A stretch of DNA of 64,000 bases from positions 124,001 through 188,000 of the forward strand of contig NZ_BMVP01000003.1 of NCBI RefSeq assembly GCF_014650775.1. Reading direction: 5' to 3'. This document shows positions 63,325-64,000 of this stretch, in pieces. Position numbers and translations under genes: made by a program. The notes below the pieces were generated by a model. It saw nothing but the letters and a program-made list of their open reading frames with translations. It did not search any database and was not told the origin of the DNA. How positions within the stretch are numbered: position 1 is the first letter of the stretch; each line of letters opens with the position of its first letter. The DNA is from Streptomyces cirratus. GTDB taxonomy: Bacteria; Actinomycetota; Actinomycetes; Streptomycetales; Streptomycetaceae.

Positions 63325-63939
63325 CTAGTGCTGTGGCCGGGAGGCGGCTCGGGCGGCGTCCTGTTGGGACCGCCAGCCGTGGACCAGTAGGTCGAACAGG
63401 GTCTCCACGACGGCGCGGGGATCGGGTCGGCCCTTGGCCAGGGTCGGGAATTGCAGGACGTAGCGTGCGAGAGCCGAGCACGCGAGGTCATCCGGCTCCC
63501 GGCCGAGCTCGTCGGCGATCGCGACGCCGAGGGCGTCGGCGTGTCGCATCCACATGCGCTCCGCGTACTCGCGGAGGGCGGGCGTCCCGTCCACCAGGGC
63601 GGTGAACTGACGCAGCCGGGGGTCCGAGGCGGTCGGCACCCAGGACCTCAGCGCGTGGGCACGGAGCGCCTCCACCACGTCCTGGCCTTCGGGCCGTTCA
63701 CGGACGGCGGCGATCAGCCCCGCCTCGGCTTCCTCGTCGCGGTCGAAGACCAGCGCCTCCTTGCCCGGGAAGTGCGCGAAGAGGGTCGTCGTCGATACGT
63801 CGGCCTTTTCGGCGACGTCCCGGACGCTCACCCGGTCGAAACCGTGCTCCAAGAAGAGCTCCAGGGCGGCGTCGGCGATGGCCTGCCTCGTTGCGGCCTT
63901 CTTGCGCTCGCGACGGCCAGGGGGCGGGGAGTCGGGCAT
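63325..63939 (-). CDS. TetR-family regulator
   Basis: A 204-residue regulator with N-terminal HTH (AIADAALELFLEHGFDRVSV, DVAEKADVSTTTLFAHFPGK) and helical C-terminal domain ending with a His/Arg tail. ATG at 63939 begins MPDSPPPGRRERKK; GTG 63957 is an alternative. Its promoter region (63958-64000, AAGTGCAACCAGTACAGTTT on the minus strand) runs to the window edge, so the neighbour it controls is not visible. Confidence 0.88.
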   Translation of the reverse strand: MPDSPPPGRRERKKAATRQAIADAALELFLEHGFDRVSVRDVAEKADVSTTTLFAHFPGKEALVFDRDEEAEAGLIAAVRERPEGQDVVEALRAHALRSWVPTASDPRLRQFTALVDGTPALREYAERMWMRHADALGVAIADELGREPDDLACSALARYVLQFPTLAKGRPDPRAVVETLFDLLVHGWRSQQDAARAASRPQH

Positions 63940-64000
63940 GCCCCCACGGTACCTCACAAGTGGAGCGAAGCCGAAACTGTACTGGTTGCACTTATGGACT

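Overview
The window is very GC-rich, with strong third-position GC bias, short intergenic gaps, frequent GTG starts and ATGA start/stop overlaps. Gene content (mycothiol-type DinB protein, subtilisin-inhibitor protein, several SpoIIE-type phosphatases and STAS proteins, DUF4097, DUF4404, CYP102-type fusion P450) points to a Streptomyces or close relative. The mix of regulators, transporters, secreted proteins, antibiotic-defence genes and IS remnants suggests an accessory or arm-proximal region. No rRNA, tRNA or CRISPR array was seen.

Layout. 0-2.7 kb: three tandem secreted bulb-type lectins. 2.7-6.3 kb: oxidoreductase/TetR divergon and small redox or membrane genes. 6.5-7.8 kb: IS110 relic and unassigned DNA. 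7.8-11.5 kb: PEP mutase/isocitrate lyase-family enzyme, then a coupled STAS/SpoIIE-phosphatase pair. 11.6-15.8 kb: drug-type ABC exporter plus DUF4097 gene, divergent from a GbsR/MarR regulator with a repeat-rich operator. 15.9-18.0 kb: MFS exporter overlapping its TetR gene behind a GTGCAC array. 18-27.7 kb: CorA, gene remnants, secreted exo-glucosaminidase, protease inhibitor, GlxA regulator, GAPDH, BrkB. 28-32.6 kb: KatG, amidohydrolase, XRE regulator.

32.7-37.4 kb is the most interesting stretch. A HelR-type RNA polymerase recycling ATPase (rifamycin tolerance) diverges from a 2H RNA phosphodiesterase. Between them lies a sequence matching the rifamycin-associated element (RAE), which overlaps candidate -35 boxes for both genes. 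An RNA ligase fused to an AT-hook and a possible ribbon-helix-helix segment follows. 37.7-39.7 kb: erythromycin-esterase-family gene divergent from a tandem-MerR regulator. 40-41.7 kb: frameshifted IS5-type transposase and an alpha/beta hydrolase between 12-bp inverted repeats.

41.7-48.9 kb: second SpoIIE phosphatase, then a carbon module (6-phosphogluconate dehydrogenase, glucose-6-phosphate dehydrogenase, beta-phosphoglucomutase, GH65 disaccharide phosphorylase). Together these could turn a disaccharide plus phosphate into glucose-6-phosphate and NAD(P)H. 49-57 kb: SDR, PAS-LuxR regulator, self-sufficient P450-reductase fusion, MarR/MBL divergon, STAS protein. 57-64 kb: helical protein, stress membrane proteins, nitroreductase, wrbA remnant, MerR/YhgE divergon with a four-half-site operator, a chimeric ORF and a TetR gene.

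Functions are assigned from recognised motifs and family resemblance only; no database search was run. Start sites were chosen by ribosome-binding-site spacing and, in a few cases, by promoter placement.
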